Source of the DNA: Candidatus Izemoplasmatales bacterium
GTDB lineage: Bacteria > Bacillota_I > Bacilli_A > Izemoplasmatales > Hujiaoplasmataceae
Reading direction: 5' to 3'
Assembly (NCBI GenBank): GCA_028691335.1
Contig: JAQUZK010000011.1
Location: 1 to 15,455, forward strand
Length of the DNA stretch: 15,455 bases
A model generated the notes under the pieces. It did not search any database, had not been told where the DNA came from, and saw nothing but the letters and a program-made list of their open reading frames with translations. Positions within the stretch are counted from its first letter, which is position 1; each line of letters opens with the position of its first letter. The translations under genes were made by a program, and so were the position numbers. Shown here in pieces: positions 6,277 to 13,861 of this stretch.

Positions 6277-8125
6277 AGGTTCTTAAATGTAATAATAACA
6301 TTTGAATGTCAGCTGGATTAACTCCTGATATTCTCGTTGCTTGAGATATTGTTAGAGGTCTAATTTTTGATAATTTAGCTCTAGCTTCTAAAGCAAGATT
6401 AGTTACTTTATTGTAATCTATATCTAAAGGAATTTTAATATTACTTTCTTTTTTTAACTTTTCCGCTTCTTTGATACTTTTTTCAATATAACCAGCGTAC
6501 TTTATATTAATTTCAACTTGTTCTTTTACTTCATCGGATAATTCGATATTTCTATCATCAATAGTTTCAATATCCTTATATGTTATTTCTGGTCTTCTTA
6601 ATATTTCCGCTAAAGATATTTTACCTTTAGGAACCGGTAAACTTCGGTTAGTAAAATAATCACTGATTTCTTTTGTTGGTGTTATGAAAGTTTCTTTTAG
6701 GTAAGATAACTCCTCATTAATATTTTTTCTTTTAAATTGAAATTCCTCATACCTTTTATCACTTATAAGACCAACTTTTTTCCCATAGTCTGTCAGTCTT
6801 AAATCAGCATTATCATGTCTTAATAACAATCTGAATTCAGCTCTTGATGTTAGCATTCGATAAGGTTCATTTGTACCTTTTGTAACTAAATCATCAATCA
6901 AAACTCCAATATAAGCTTCATCTCTTCTTAATATCAAAGGTTCCTTGCCGTCAAGTTTTAAACTTGCGTTTATGCCAGCCATTAAGCCTTGTGCAGCTGC
7001 TTCTTCATATCCGCTAGTACCATTAACTTGGCCAGCAAAAAATAAGTTCTCGATGATTTTAGATTCCAATGTAGGCCATAGATCTCTTGCGTCGATTGCA
7101 TCATACTCTATTGCATATGCATATTTGCTAATAACTGCATTTTCTAAACCTGGTAATGACTTAACCATTCTATCTTGAATCTCATGTGGCATTGATGTTG
7201 AGAAGCCTTGAAGATAAACTTCATCAAGTGAAGCTGATTCAGGTTCAATAAATAACTGATGTCTTGGTTTATCACTAAAACGAACTAACTTATCTTCAAT
7301 CGAAGGACAATATCTTGGCCCTACACCTTCAACCAAACCACTATACATTGATGATTTTGTTAAATTGTTTAGAATAATTTCATGAGTGAACGGAGCGGTA
7401 TGAATTAAATAACATGGCCATTCGTTATCTAAAACTCTTAAATAATCTTTTTCATAACTAAAATGATGAATGAATCCATCTCCAGGTGATAATTCCATTT
7501 TAGAAAAATCTATGCTATCTCTTTTTATCCTTTGAGGAGTTCCAGTTTTAAGTCTAAATGTTTTATGTCCTATTTCTCTTAGATTCTTACTCAAACCTAA
7601 AGAAGCTTTTTGATTATCTGGCCCTCTAGATGTTGCAGTATCGCCAACTAAAATCTTTGCTTCCATAAAAGTTCCGGTTGTTATAACAACAATCTTTGAC
7701 TTATACTCAGTACCATCTTCAATTCTAACGCCAATAATTTTGTTATTTTCAACTAGCAAATCTTTAACATAAGCTTCTTTTAAATCAAGATTATTAGTTT
7801 TTTGTAAAGTTTCTAGCATCGCTTTAGGATATTCTAGTTTATCTGATTGCGCTCTTAGAGCTCTAACAGCTGGACCTTTGCTTTTGTTTAGCATTTTCAT
7901 TTGTAAACATGTTTTATCTGTGTTTTTACCCATTTCTCCGCCTAAAGCATCTATTTCTCTTACTAAGGTACCTTTAGCGGGACCTCCTATAGATGGGTTA
8001 CAAGGCATAAAAGAAACCATTTTTAGGTTTCCTGTTATCAAGATAGTATATTTATTTAATCTTGAAAGAGAGAGGGCAGCTTCGACTCCCGCATGTCCTC
8101 CGCCAACTACAATTGCGTCGTACAT
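6266..8125 (-). CDS. mnmG: tRNA uridine-5-carboxymethylaminomethyl modification enzyme MnmG (GidA)
   Basis: 619 residues, normal full length. This FAD enzyme, with MnmE, adds the aminomethyl group at wobble U34 of tRNAs such as Lys, Glu, Gln, Leu-TAA and Arg. The Rossmann FAD motif VVGGGHAGVEAA is at residues 6-17, MPCNPSIGGPAKG follows at about 40-52, and both family signatures (GPRYCPSIEDK and GTSGYEEAAAQG) are present. The helical C-terminal domain that contacts MnmE and tRNA is complete. mnmE, its usual upstream neighbour, is not here; a HAD phosphatase gene stands in its place 19 nt upstream. The ribosome site is weak (GAAAGTGA), but the start context MYDAIVVGGG is typical. Confidence 0.98.
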   Translation of the reverse strand: MYDAIVVGGGHAGVEAALSLSRLNKYTILITGNLKMVSFMPCNPSIGGPAKGTLVREIDALGGEMGKNTDKTCLQMKMLNKSKGPAVRALRAQSDKLEYPKAMLETLQKTNNLDLKEAYVKDLLVENNKIIGVRIEDGTEYKSKIVVITTGTFMEAKILVGDTATSRGPDNQKASLGLSKNLREIGHKTFRLKTGTPQRIKRDSIDFSKMELSPGDGFIHHFSYEKDYLRVLDNEWPCYLIHTAPFTHEIILNNLTKSSMYSGLVEGVGPRYCPSIEDKLVRFSDKPRHQLFIEPESASLDEVYLQGFSTSMPHEIQDRMVKSLPGLENAVISKYAYAIEYDAIDARDLWPTLESKIIENLFFAGQVNGTSGYEEAAAQGLMAGINASLKLDGKEPLILRRDEAYIGVLIDDLVTKGTNEPYRMLTSRAEFRLLLRHDNADLRLTDYGKKVGLISDKRYEEFQFKRKNINEELSYLKETFITPTKEISDYFTNRSLPVPKGKISLAEILRRPEITYKDIETIDDRNIELSDEVKEQVEINIKYAGYIEKSIKEAEKLKKESNIKIPLDIDYNKVTNLALEARAKLSKIRPLTISQATRISGVNPADIQMLLLHLRTYET

Positions 8126-8144
8126 ATAATCACTTTCTTTCTTT

Positions 8145-8906
8145 TTATATCAAATTGTAATGCTTCATAGCGTTATAGACGCCATTATCATTAACGTCTG
8201 TTGTAACATATTCAGCTATTTGTTTCAACTTATCTACAGCATTACCCATAGCTATTCCATGCCCGACAGCTTTTAACATAGTCATATCATTAAAATTATC
8301 TCCTACCGCAAAAGTATTTTCAATAGGATAATCCAAATATTTAATTACTGCATTAATTCCTTCGGCTTTCAAATCTCCTTTAGGATTGATGTCATATCCA
8401 AATGAGCTTGACTTATTAAACTGAAGTTCTGGGAATAAATGAGTTATCTTATTAACAACCTCATCTTCAAAAACTACCATCGCAAACACTATTCTATTAG
8501 GGTAATAATTATGATCTAATCTTGCGATATCTAGATGATAATTCTTTGAAAAATCATCAGATAAACTAGTATCTTTTCGATAAGATATATATTCGTCTAG
8601 ATATTCAACTACCAAGTCAAACTTCTCTTTATCAGCTACATCCATCATTCTTTTTATGGTTTCTGTTTTTATATAGTTTTCCCAAATTATTTGATTATCA
8701 AAAATAACCATACCACCATTGGCTAAAACCATATCTTCTATTCCTAGTTCTTGATCTATTCCGTAAATGAGATTAGGATTTCTTCCTGTAGCTATTACAA
8801 CTTTATGTCCATTGTTTTTCAATTGTTTAATCGTCTCTTTAACCCCTGGAGCTGGTCTTCCTTTATAAAGAACTGTATTATCTAAATCCAAGAATATCAA
8901 AGCCAT
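8145..8906 (-). CDS. Cof-type HAD-IIB family phosphatase
   Basis: 253 residues, typical of the Cof/YidA group of haloacid dehalogenase-like hydrolases, which dephosphorylate small metabolites such as sugar phosphates or flavin precursors. Motif I is DLDNT at 7-11 (nucleophile D7, acid/base D9) and motif II is T40 in ATGR. Motif III is a Lys in NPKGDLKAEG around 180. Motif IV is GDNFND at 202-207. A C2-type cap lies between motifs II and III. The substrate cannot be deduced. The ATG follows GAAGGTG at a good distance. The gene starts only about 24 nt after the SRP RNA gene, with no room for a separate promoter, so it is probably read through from the ffs promoter. Confidence 0.93.
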   Translation of the reverse strand: MALIFLDLDNTVLYKGRPAPGVKETIKQLKNNGHKVVIATGRNPNLIYGIDQELGIEDMVLANGGMVIFDNQIIWENYIKTETIKRMMDVADKEKFDLVVEYLDEYISYRKDTSLSDDFSKNYHLDIARLDHNYYPNRIVFAMVVFEDEVVNKITHLFPELQFNKSSSFGYDINPKGDLKAEGINAVIKYLDYPIENTFAVGDNFNDMTMLKAVGHGIAMGNAVDKLKQIAEYVTTDVNDNGVYNAMKHYNLI

Positions 8907-8926
8907 AAAATCACCTTCCTACAAAT

Positions 8927-9045
8927 AAAAGAATCTCAACTGAAGCATCCCCACCCACATAAACACCTTACTTAAGGCTGCTTCCGTCAAGACCTGACCT
9001 GATTCGTGGGCATCTATTGAGTGAAGATGCTTCATTTGAGATTCC
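8927..9045 (-). ncRNA. ffs: Signal recognition particle RNA (4.5S type)
   Basis: On the minus strand a hairpin RNA of about 115 nt is closed by two 9-bp helices split by one A-G mismatch (9036-9044 with 8931-8939, then 9026-9034 with 8941-8949). The apex carries the conserved Ffh-binding domain: CAGGTC, a UGAC loop, then GGAAGCAGCC (about 8975-8995). UGAC fits the URRC class of SRP tetraloops instead of the common GGAA. There is no Alu domain, so it is the short 4.5S form and not the 270-nt Bacillus form. The GG at 9044-9045 fits a start 7-8 nt after the TATAAT box. The 3' stem is followed by TTTTATTTG. It would form the SRP with Ffh for membrane protein targeting. Confidence 0.93.
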
Positions 9046-9051
9046 TTAAAT

Positions 9052-9079
9052 ATTATATCATATAAAAATATTTTTTCAA
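9052..9079 (-). promoter_or_regulatory. Promoter of ffs, possibly also of the downstream phosphatase-mnmG genes
   Basis: On the minus strand TTGAAA (9074-9079), a 16-nt spacer and a perfect TATAAT (9052-9057) place the start at the first G of the SRP RNA. Confidence 0.78.
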
Positions 9080-9094
9080 TTTTTTTGTTGGGAA

Positions 9095-10404
9095 TTATTT
9101 GCCGATTATATTTTTGTAATCCTCAGCATTTTTAGTAACTAAAGCTAACTCTTTTAATTCATAATTTATTTCATTGAAATCAAACTTATGAATATTTCTA
9201 AAGTCAATATCTTTAATAATGTATTTCGCAAAATCCCAAAGTGACTTTTTCATTTCTATATTACTATCAGAGCCAATCCTAGTCAAAGCTCTTATTAATC
9301 TAGAAGTAATTTTTAGGTCAGTTTTCCCATAAAGGTTTATTTGGTAAAAATGGTCATACAATAAATTATCAAAATTCATTGTTTTAATAACGAGTCTTTC
9401 TTTTCCTTCTTCATCTTTATAGTAAAGACTATAATGAGAATCTGATAACTTCATAAAAACATATCCAATTTGATCAATACAATTCATGGCTGTAACTGGA
9501 TCGTTAATTCCAGGGGACAAAGCTCTTACTGCTATTTCTACTAATTTCATCGTTTTGTTGCTATAAGTGTTACGATTAGTCGGTTCTTCACCGAATAATA
9601 AAGCAACTATCAAGAATCTCTTCGTCAAACTTAAAATTACTCTTTGATTTGTATTTAAACAATATATCATCTTCAAAGACATGCTCATTATATGGTTTTA
9701 CAACCGTCACATACACATCGTTTTCTTTTAGATAATTTATTAATTTCTCTAATTCTATATCTAAAAAATATCCGGTTTTTTTTACTATGGTAATCTTTAT
9801 CATACTCGATATCTTCTTGATCTTCATCTGAATTTAGATAAACAAAGCTATCCTCTGATATGGTTTTTTGATAAGTGTTTATTTCATCAACAGCGTCTTT
9901 AACTAACTTATCAATATATATATTTATTTGAACCGATTTAGAAACATAATGAATATAATATGCAAATAGTATTATGCCAACTAAAAATATTATCATTGAA
10001 AACAGTGTCATACTAGAAAAGATTATATCTGTATTACTCGCTGATAATGACAAGCCTAGTATGGCATAAACGGCTATCCCTATAAAATATCCTAGAATAT
10101 TAAGAGGAACTTTTCTTTGCATAAAATCATTAAGAGTTCTTGGTGAAAATTGTCCGCTATAAAGAGTTAGAACTACCATTATAGTTGAAAACGTTACTGT
10201 TATGACCGTAATAATGCTTCCAATAATCATCACTAATATCGTGCTTAAAAAATCTTGCGAGAAGGAAAATATTTTCGTGAAATCTGAGTTTTGGTTAGCT
10301 TTATCTATATAGAAAAAGCCTATAGAAAAGCAACTAAAAATAATGATGTAAAAAATAAATTTTAAATAATATTTATTGTCAATAAAGTTCAAAATTTTTT
10401 TCAT
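9095..10404 (-). pseudogene. DUF2254 family membrane protein gene with two frameshifts
   Basis: Three successive frames join into one DUF2254-like protein of about 435 residues, close to the family's usual size. The first frame (10404 to about 9784) has four TM segments (about 13-33, 51-80, 103-123, 130-152) and the QFSPR motif at 85-89. The second (about 9776 to 9600) gives TGYFLDIELEKLINYL. The third (about 9590 to 9095) gives GEEPTNRNT and the hallmark VEIAVRALSPGINDPVTA. The first shift is at a run of eight A (9776-9783 on the minus strand; seven would keep frame) and the second is near 9591-9600, where one extra base precedes GGTGAAG. Both are +1. The ribosome site AAAGGAGG is perfect and no other stop interrupts, so the damage is recent or a sequencing error. 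The family's function is not established. Confidence 0.85.
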
Positions 10405-10425
10405 CCTCTTTCCTCCTTTAATGTT

Positions 10426-10444
10426 ATTTTATCACATCATGATG
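10426..10444 (-). promoter_or_regulatory. Candidate extended -10 promoter and 10-bp palindrome before the DUF2254 gene
   Basis: TGA-TAAAAT on the minus strand (-10 at 10426-10431) is an extended -10 box without a good -35. Directly upstream lies the perfect palindrome CATCATGATG (10435-10444), a possible operator. The predicted leader is very short, with the ribosome site almost at the 5' end. Confidence 0.3.
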
Positions 10445-10473
10445 AAATAATATCGTGTAAAATAAAAAAAGAA

Positions 10474-12072
10474 TTACTTCAAAGATTTTTCTATAAACTT
10501 AACAAATAAAGGATGAGGCTTATCTGGTCTTGATAAGAATTCTGGGTGGAACTGTACTGCTAAAAAGAAATCATGAGTGCTTAATTCAACAATTTCAATT
10601 AAATTAGTTGAAGGATTTACTCCTGTGAATTTTAACCCATTGTTTTCTAATTGGTTTAAGAATTCATTGTTAAACTCATAGCGATGGCGGTGTCTTTCAA
10701 ACACTACCTCCTGTTCATATGATTCATAAGCTAAACTGTCTTTTTTAATTTTGCACTCATATAACCCTAATCTTAGAGTTCCTCCAAGATTAATTCCTTG
10801 GTATTGATCTGGCATATAGTCTATAACATTAGCTTTAGTGTTTTTATCAAATTCAGTCGAATTTGCATCTTCAAGCCCACATACATTTCTCGCAAATTCT
10901 ATTACTGTTAGTTGCATTCCTAAGCATAAACCCAAAAAAGGTATGTTGTTTTCTCTTGCATACTTAATTGCTAAAATTTTTCCCTCTATCCCTCGACTTC
11001 CAAAACCGCCTGGAACAATTATTCCACTTGCTTGACTCAATTCTTCTCTAATATTTTCACCATTTAGTTTTGATGAATCTATCCATAAAATCTCTATTTC
11101 AGTTTCGTGAAAATACCCTGCATGATTTAAAGCTTCTGCCACTGATAAATATGCATCTCTTAAAGAAACATATTTTCCAACTAATGCAATTTTAGTGGTT
11201 TTCTTTAAACCTTTAATTTTATGGATTAAGTTTTCAAAAAAATCAATATTTGAAGTCTTAAAAGGTAAGTTAAGTTGTTCGCAGACTAATTTATCCATTC
11301 CTTCTTTTTTTAAGTTAATCATCACTTCGTATAATACATCTACATCTTTACATTCGATTACAGCTTCTTTTTTAACATCACAAAATAAAGCAACTTTATC
11401 TCTAATATCATCTCTTATAGAAACAGAGGTTCTTAGAATAATGATATCTGGAGTAATACCTAAAGACCTTAGTTCCTTTACGCTGTGTTGTGTTGGTTTT
11501 GTCTTTATCTCTCCAGTTGTTTCCAGATAAGGCAGTAATGTATTGTGAATAAACATTGTATTTGTTGGTCCTAAGTCTCTTCTTATTTGTCTAATCGCTT
11601 CAAGATACGGTAATGATTCAATATCTCCTACAGTACCACCAATCTCAGTAATTAAGACATCACAATCATATTCTTTAGCCAACATTTTTAATCTGTTCTT
11701 GATTTCATTAGTTATATGAGGGATAACTTGGACAGTAGCTCCAAGATAGTCTCCTCTTCGTTCTTTTTCTATTACAGACTGATAGATTTTGCCAGTTGTT
11801 ATAGAAGAATTTTTAGAAAGATTTTCATCAATAAATCTTTCATAATGTCCTAAATCAAGATCAGTTTCTCCCCCATCTCCGGTCACAAAAACTTCTCCAT
11901 GTTGATACGGAGACATAGTTCCTGGATCCACATTTATATATGGATCAAATTTTAACATAAAAACTTTTAATCCTTTGTTTTTAAGTAATCTTCCTAATGA
12001 TGCGGCGGCTATACCTTTTCCTAATGAGGATACCACTCCTCCGGTAATAAAGATAAACTTTGTATTTCTCAT
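10474..12072 (-). CDS. pyrG: CTP synthase
   Basis: 532 residues from the ATG at 12072, the normal length. It converts UTP, ATP and glutamine to CTP as the last step of pyrimidine nucleotide synthesis. The N-terminal synthetase domain has the P-loop GGVVSSLGKG at residues 11-20 and the UTP/CTP-site region around GTMSPYQHGE. The C-terminal class I glutamine amidotransferase domain has GLCLGMQ with nucleophile C383, and QFHPE with H509 and E511. The chosen start MRNTKFIFITGG is the family start, with GGAGG 7 nt upstream. A further 33 in-frame residues upstream would run through the leader terminator and promoter and are not coding. The leader suggests attenuation control. Confidence 0.98.
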   Translation of the reverse strand: MRNTKFIFITGGVVSSLGKGIAAASLGRLLKNKGLKVFMLKFDPYINVDPGTMSPYQHGEVFVTGDGGETDLDLGHYERFIDENLSKNSSITTGKIYQSVIEKERRGDYLGATVQVIPHITNEIKNRLKMLAKEYDCDVLITEIGGTVGDIESLPYLEAIRQIRRDLGPTNTMFIHNTLLPYLETTGEIKTKPTQHSVKELRSLGITPDIIILRTSVSIRDDIRDKVALFCDVKKEAVIECKDVDVLYEVMINLKKEGMDKLVCEQLNLPFKTSNIDFFENLIHKIKGLKKTTKIALVGKYVSLRDAYLSVAEALNHAGYFHETEIEILWIDSSKLNGENIREELSQASGIIVPGGFGSRGIEGKILAIKYARENNIPFLGLCLGMQLTVIEFARNVCGLEDANSTEFDKNTKANVIDYMPDQYQGINLGGTLRLGLYECKIKKDSLAYESYEQEVVFERHRHRYEFNNEFLNQLENNGLKFTGVNPSTNLIEIVELSTHDFFLAVQFHPEFLSRPDKPHPLFVKFIEKSLK

Positions 12073-12083
12073 TTGTTTCCTCC

Positions 12084-12120
12084 AAAAAAAATATAAAAGG
12101 GCTCTCCTGATGGAGAACCC
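12084..12120 (-). terminator. Intrinsic terminator in the pyrG leader (candidate attenuator)
   Basis: On the minus strand GGGTTCTCC and GGAGAGCCC pair as 9 bp (one T-G) around an ATCA loop. They are followed by TTTTATA and eight T that abut the pyrG ribosome site. The same hairpin also has a seven-T tail on the plus strand. It lies after the pyrG promoter and before the start codon, so transcripts from that promoter must pass it. Confidence 0.85.
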
Positions 12121-12142
12121 TTTTTTTAGTGAGCTCTTTAAG

Positions 12143-12171
12143 ATTATACCAAAATAAAATTGAACATTCAA
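12143..12171 (-). promoter_or_regulatory. pyrG promoter (extended -10)
   Basis: TTGAAT (12166-12171), a 17-nt spacer and TATAAT (12143-12148) preceded by TGG, which makes an extended -10. The predicted start near 12136 gives the initial transcript GAGCTCAC, not the GGGC start known for CTP-sensed pyrG leaders. Confidence 0.75.
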
Positions 12172-12175
12172 TCTC

Positions 12176-12634
12176 TTATTTATTTTTCTCTCTCAAGTCT
12201 TTAAAAAATGCTTTCAATAAATCATCGGACTCTTTTTCTAGGATTCCAGAAACCACTTCTACTTGATGATTAAAGTTTTTAAGATACTCTTGTAAAATTT
12301 TATCTAATGATTGATATTTTTTATCTCTAGGTCCAAATATCAAGCGTTTAAAACGGGCAGAGGCAATAGCGCCTATGCACATTAAGCATGGCTCTAGCGT
12401 TACATAGATATCGCAATCATCTAATCGCCAAGAACTTAGATTTTGGCAAGCTTGATTTATCGCAATTATTTCGGCATGATGAAGAACATTTTGATCACTT
12501 TCTTTTTGATTATGAGATCTAGCTATAATTTCATTGTCTTTAACAATTACACAGCCTACAGGAACTTCTTGCTTTTCATATGCTTTCTTAGCTTCTTTCA
12601 AAGCCTCTAACATAAATAATTCATCTTGTTTCAT
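12176..12634 (-). CDS. tadA: tRNA adenosine(34) deaminase TadA
   Basis: 152 residues, normal size. This zinc deaminase converts A34 to inosine in the ACG anticodon of tRNA-Arg. The zinc site and proton shuttle are complete: HAE at residues 53-55 (H53 ligand, E55 catalytic) and PCLMC at 82-86 (C83, C86). The first ATG overlaps the tdk stop as ATGA and has no clear Shine-Dalgarno sequence of its own, which suggests translation coupled to tdk. It ends just before the pyrG promoter. Confidence 0.95.
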   Translation of the reverse strand: MKQDELFMLEALKEAKKAYEKQEVPVGCVIVKDNEIIARSHNQKESDQNVLHHAEIIAINQACQNLSSWRLDDCDIYVTLEPCLMCIGAIASARFKRLIFGPRDKKYQSLDKILQEYLKNFNHQVEVVSGILEKESDDLLKAFFKDLREKNK

Positions 12635-13233
12635 TTTAAAAACTTATATCTATCCGGTTTATTAGGAACTTCATGGCATTCTCTACATCTAGCCTCATAA
12701 GAATCTTGTGCTCCTACTAGAATAATCGGATCATCATAATTTGCGGGTTTACCGTTAATTATTCTTTGTGTTCTAGTAGCTGGAGTATGGCATTTCACGC
12801 AAATTGCGCTTAGTTTAGTAACGTATTCAGCTAGTGCTAAAAGTTTAGGCATAAATGAAAATGGTTCTCCTCTAAAATCTCTGTCTAACCCACTAACTAT
12901 CACTCTAATACCTTTATCAGCTAAATATTCACAAATTTCAACAGCTTCTTCATCTAAAAATTGAATTTCATCAATAGCCACTACATCTACTAAATCATCT
13001 ACATATTTTATAATTTCACTAGCTTTTTTAATATCTATAGACCTAGTTCGGTTATGATTGTGACTTACAACTTCATTATCAGAATACCGGTTATCTATCA
13101 CGGGTTTAAAAACCAAGATATTTCTTTTTGCATATTCTAAACGTTTAACGCGTCTTATTAATTCTTCAGTTTTTCCTGCAAACATTGGACCTGTAATAAC
13201 TTCAATCCAACCTTCTTTTTGATTTAAATACAT
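12631..13233 (-). CDS. tdk: Thymidine kinase
   Basis: 200 residues from the second of two close ATG codons, chosen because GGAG lies 7 nt before it and only 1 nt before the ATG at 13239. It phosphorylates thymidine with ATP for salvage of dTMP. The P-loop GPMFAGKT is at residues 15-22. The DEIQF motif with catalytic E89 is at 88-92. The C-terminal zinc ribbon has C145, C148, C183 and C186, and the thymidine-binding lasso lies between the Cys pairs. It is the zinc-dependent type II enzyme. It is the first gene of a two-gene unit with tadA. Confidence 0.96.
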   Translation of the reverse strand: MYLNQKEGWIEVITGPMFAGKTEELIRRVKRLEYAKRNILVFKPVIDNRYSDNEVVSHNHNRTRSIDIKKASEIIKYVDDLVDVVAIDEIQFLDEEAVEICEYLADKGIRVIVSGLDRDFRGEPFSFMPKLLALAEYVTKLSAICVKCHTPATRTQRIINGKPANYDDPIILVGAQDSYEARCRECHEVPNKPDRYKFLK

Positions 13234-13264
13234 CTTCATTCTCCTTTACCAGTTTGATATTTTT

Positions 13265-13294
13265 ATTATACATAAAAGCAAGAAAAAAAGCCAA
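13265..13294 (-). promoter_or_regulatory. Candidate tdk promoter
   Basis: A perfect TATAAT (13265-13270) lies 26-37 nt before the tdk start. The best -35, TTGGCT (13289-13294) at 18-nt spacing, falls inside the stem of the rpmE terminator. The -35 is weak, so confidence rests on the -10 box. Confidence 0.42.
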
Positions 13295-13309
13295 TTGATT
13301 TTGGCTTTT
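13283..13309 (-). terminator. Terminator of rpmE
   Basis: AAAAGCCAA and TTGGCTTTT form a 9-bp stem with a 6-nt loop. A run of seven T follows on the minus strand, starting 9 nt after the rpmE stop. Confidence 0.85.
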
Positions 13310-13318
13310 ATTATCTTA

Positions 13319-13543
13319 TTATTTTTCTTCTTGGTTTTCGTCAGACATACCATATTTCTTATTGAATTTATCAATTCTACCAGCTGCTACAGTGTATTTT
13401 TGTTTACCTGTGTAGAAAGGATGGCAATTTGAACATGTATCAACTTTTATATTCTTATTTGTTGAACCAGTTTCAAATGTGTTTCCACAAGTACTACAAG
13501 TCACTGTAACTGTATGATATTCTGGATGTATATTCTTTTTCAT
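13319..13543 (-). CDS. rpmE: Large-subunit ribosomal protein bL31, zinc-binding type
   Basis: 74 residues. It begins MKKNIHPEYH as in type A L31 and has all four zinc cysteines (C16, C19, C37, C40) in CSTCG and CSNCHPFYTG. It therefore belongs to the C+ form and not the zinc-free YtiA/RpmE2 form. It bridges the two ribosomal subunits and stores zinc. An AGGAG site lies 7 nt before the ATG. It is a single-gene unit with its own extended -10 promoter and terminator. A 7-bp inverted repeat lies in its leader (13567-13573 with 13596-13602). Confidence 0.97.
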   Translation of the reverse strand: MKKNIHPEYHTVTVTCSTCGNTFETGSTNKNIKVDTCSNCHPFYTGKQKYTVAAGRIDKFNKKYGMSDENQEEK

Positions 13544-13605
13544 ATCATTTCTCCTTCTGCCATGAATTTGCTTTTATCATAGTAAGTACAATTACAAGCA
13601 AAAGT

Positions 13606-13634
13606 ATTATATCAAAAAGAATTACAAATTGCAA
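13606..13634 (-). promoter_or_regulatory. rpmE promoter (extended -10)
   Basis: TTGCAA (13629-13634), a 17-nt spacer and TATAAT (13606-13611) preceded by TGA on the minus strand. The start would be near 13599, with a leader of about 56 nt. Confidence 0.72.
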
Positions 13635-13748
13635 GAATAATTATATTGTAAAACATTGATTATGTTAATTTAAAAGGTGATTTTTAGTAACTAAGAAGTT
13701 CTGACCTAAATTTAATCAAATTAAAAGCTAATAAAAATGTAATCTTGA
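13635..13748. other. Divergent intergenic spacer between the rpmE and malic enzyme promoters
   Basis: The gene-free stretch 13544-13861 holds the rpmE leader and promoter on the left and the malic enzyme promoter and leader on the right. In the AT-rich middle I see no open frame, RNA gene, terminator or repeat worth naming. Confidence 0.5.
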
Positions 13749-13777
13749 TTTAAAAATAGACTAAAAAATGATATAAT
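13749..13777 (+). promoter_or_regulatory. Malic enzyme gene promoter (extended -10)
   Basis: TTTAAA (13749-13754), a 17-nt spacer and a perfect TATAAT (13772-13777) preceded by TGA. This places the start near 13784 and gives a leader of about 78 nt, AT-rich and with a 7-bp inverted repeat (13825-13831 with 13845-13851). Confidence 0.65.
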
Positions 13778-13861
13778 TATTGTAGTGTATTTTCATAAGG
13801 ATAAATATTTTAGAAGGGCGAAAATAGAATATATTTTATTGAATTATTCTAAAAAAATTAT

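Noticed and set aside
10430..10473. A terminator for pyrG after its stop codon.
   Set aside because: A T-rich stretch follows the stop, but there is no proper stem before it; the possible ATTTTACAC/GTGATAAAAT pairing has a bulge and no T-tail.
10838..11530. Open frames on the plus strand opposite pyrG, and similar ones opposite mnmG (6945-8129).
   Set aside because: They are antisense shadows of conserved genes, without ribosome sites or recognisable domains.
12073..12171. A 33-residue N-terminal extension of CTP synthase in frame.
   Set aside because: It crosses the promoter and terminator of the pyrG leader, has no family similarity, and the ATG at 12072 has an ideal ribosome site and the family start sequence.
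13234..13239. The first ATG of tdk as the start.
   Set aside because: Only 1 nt separates it from GGAG; the second ATG is 7 nt away.
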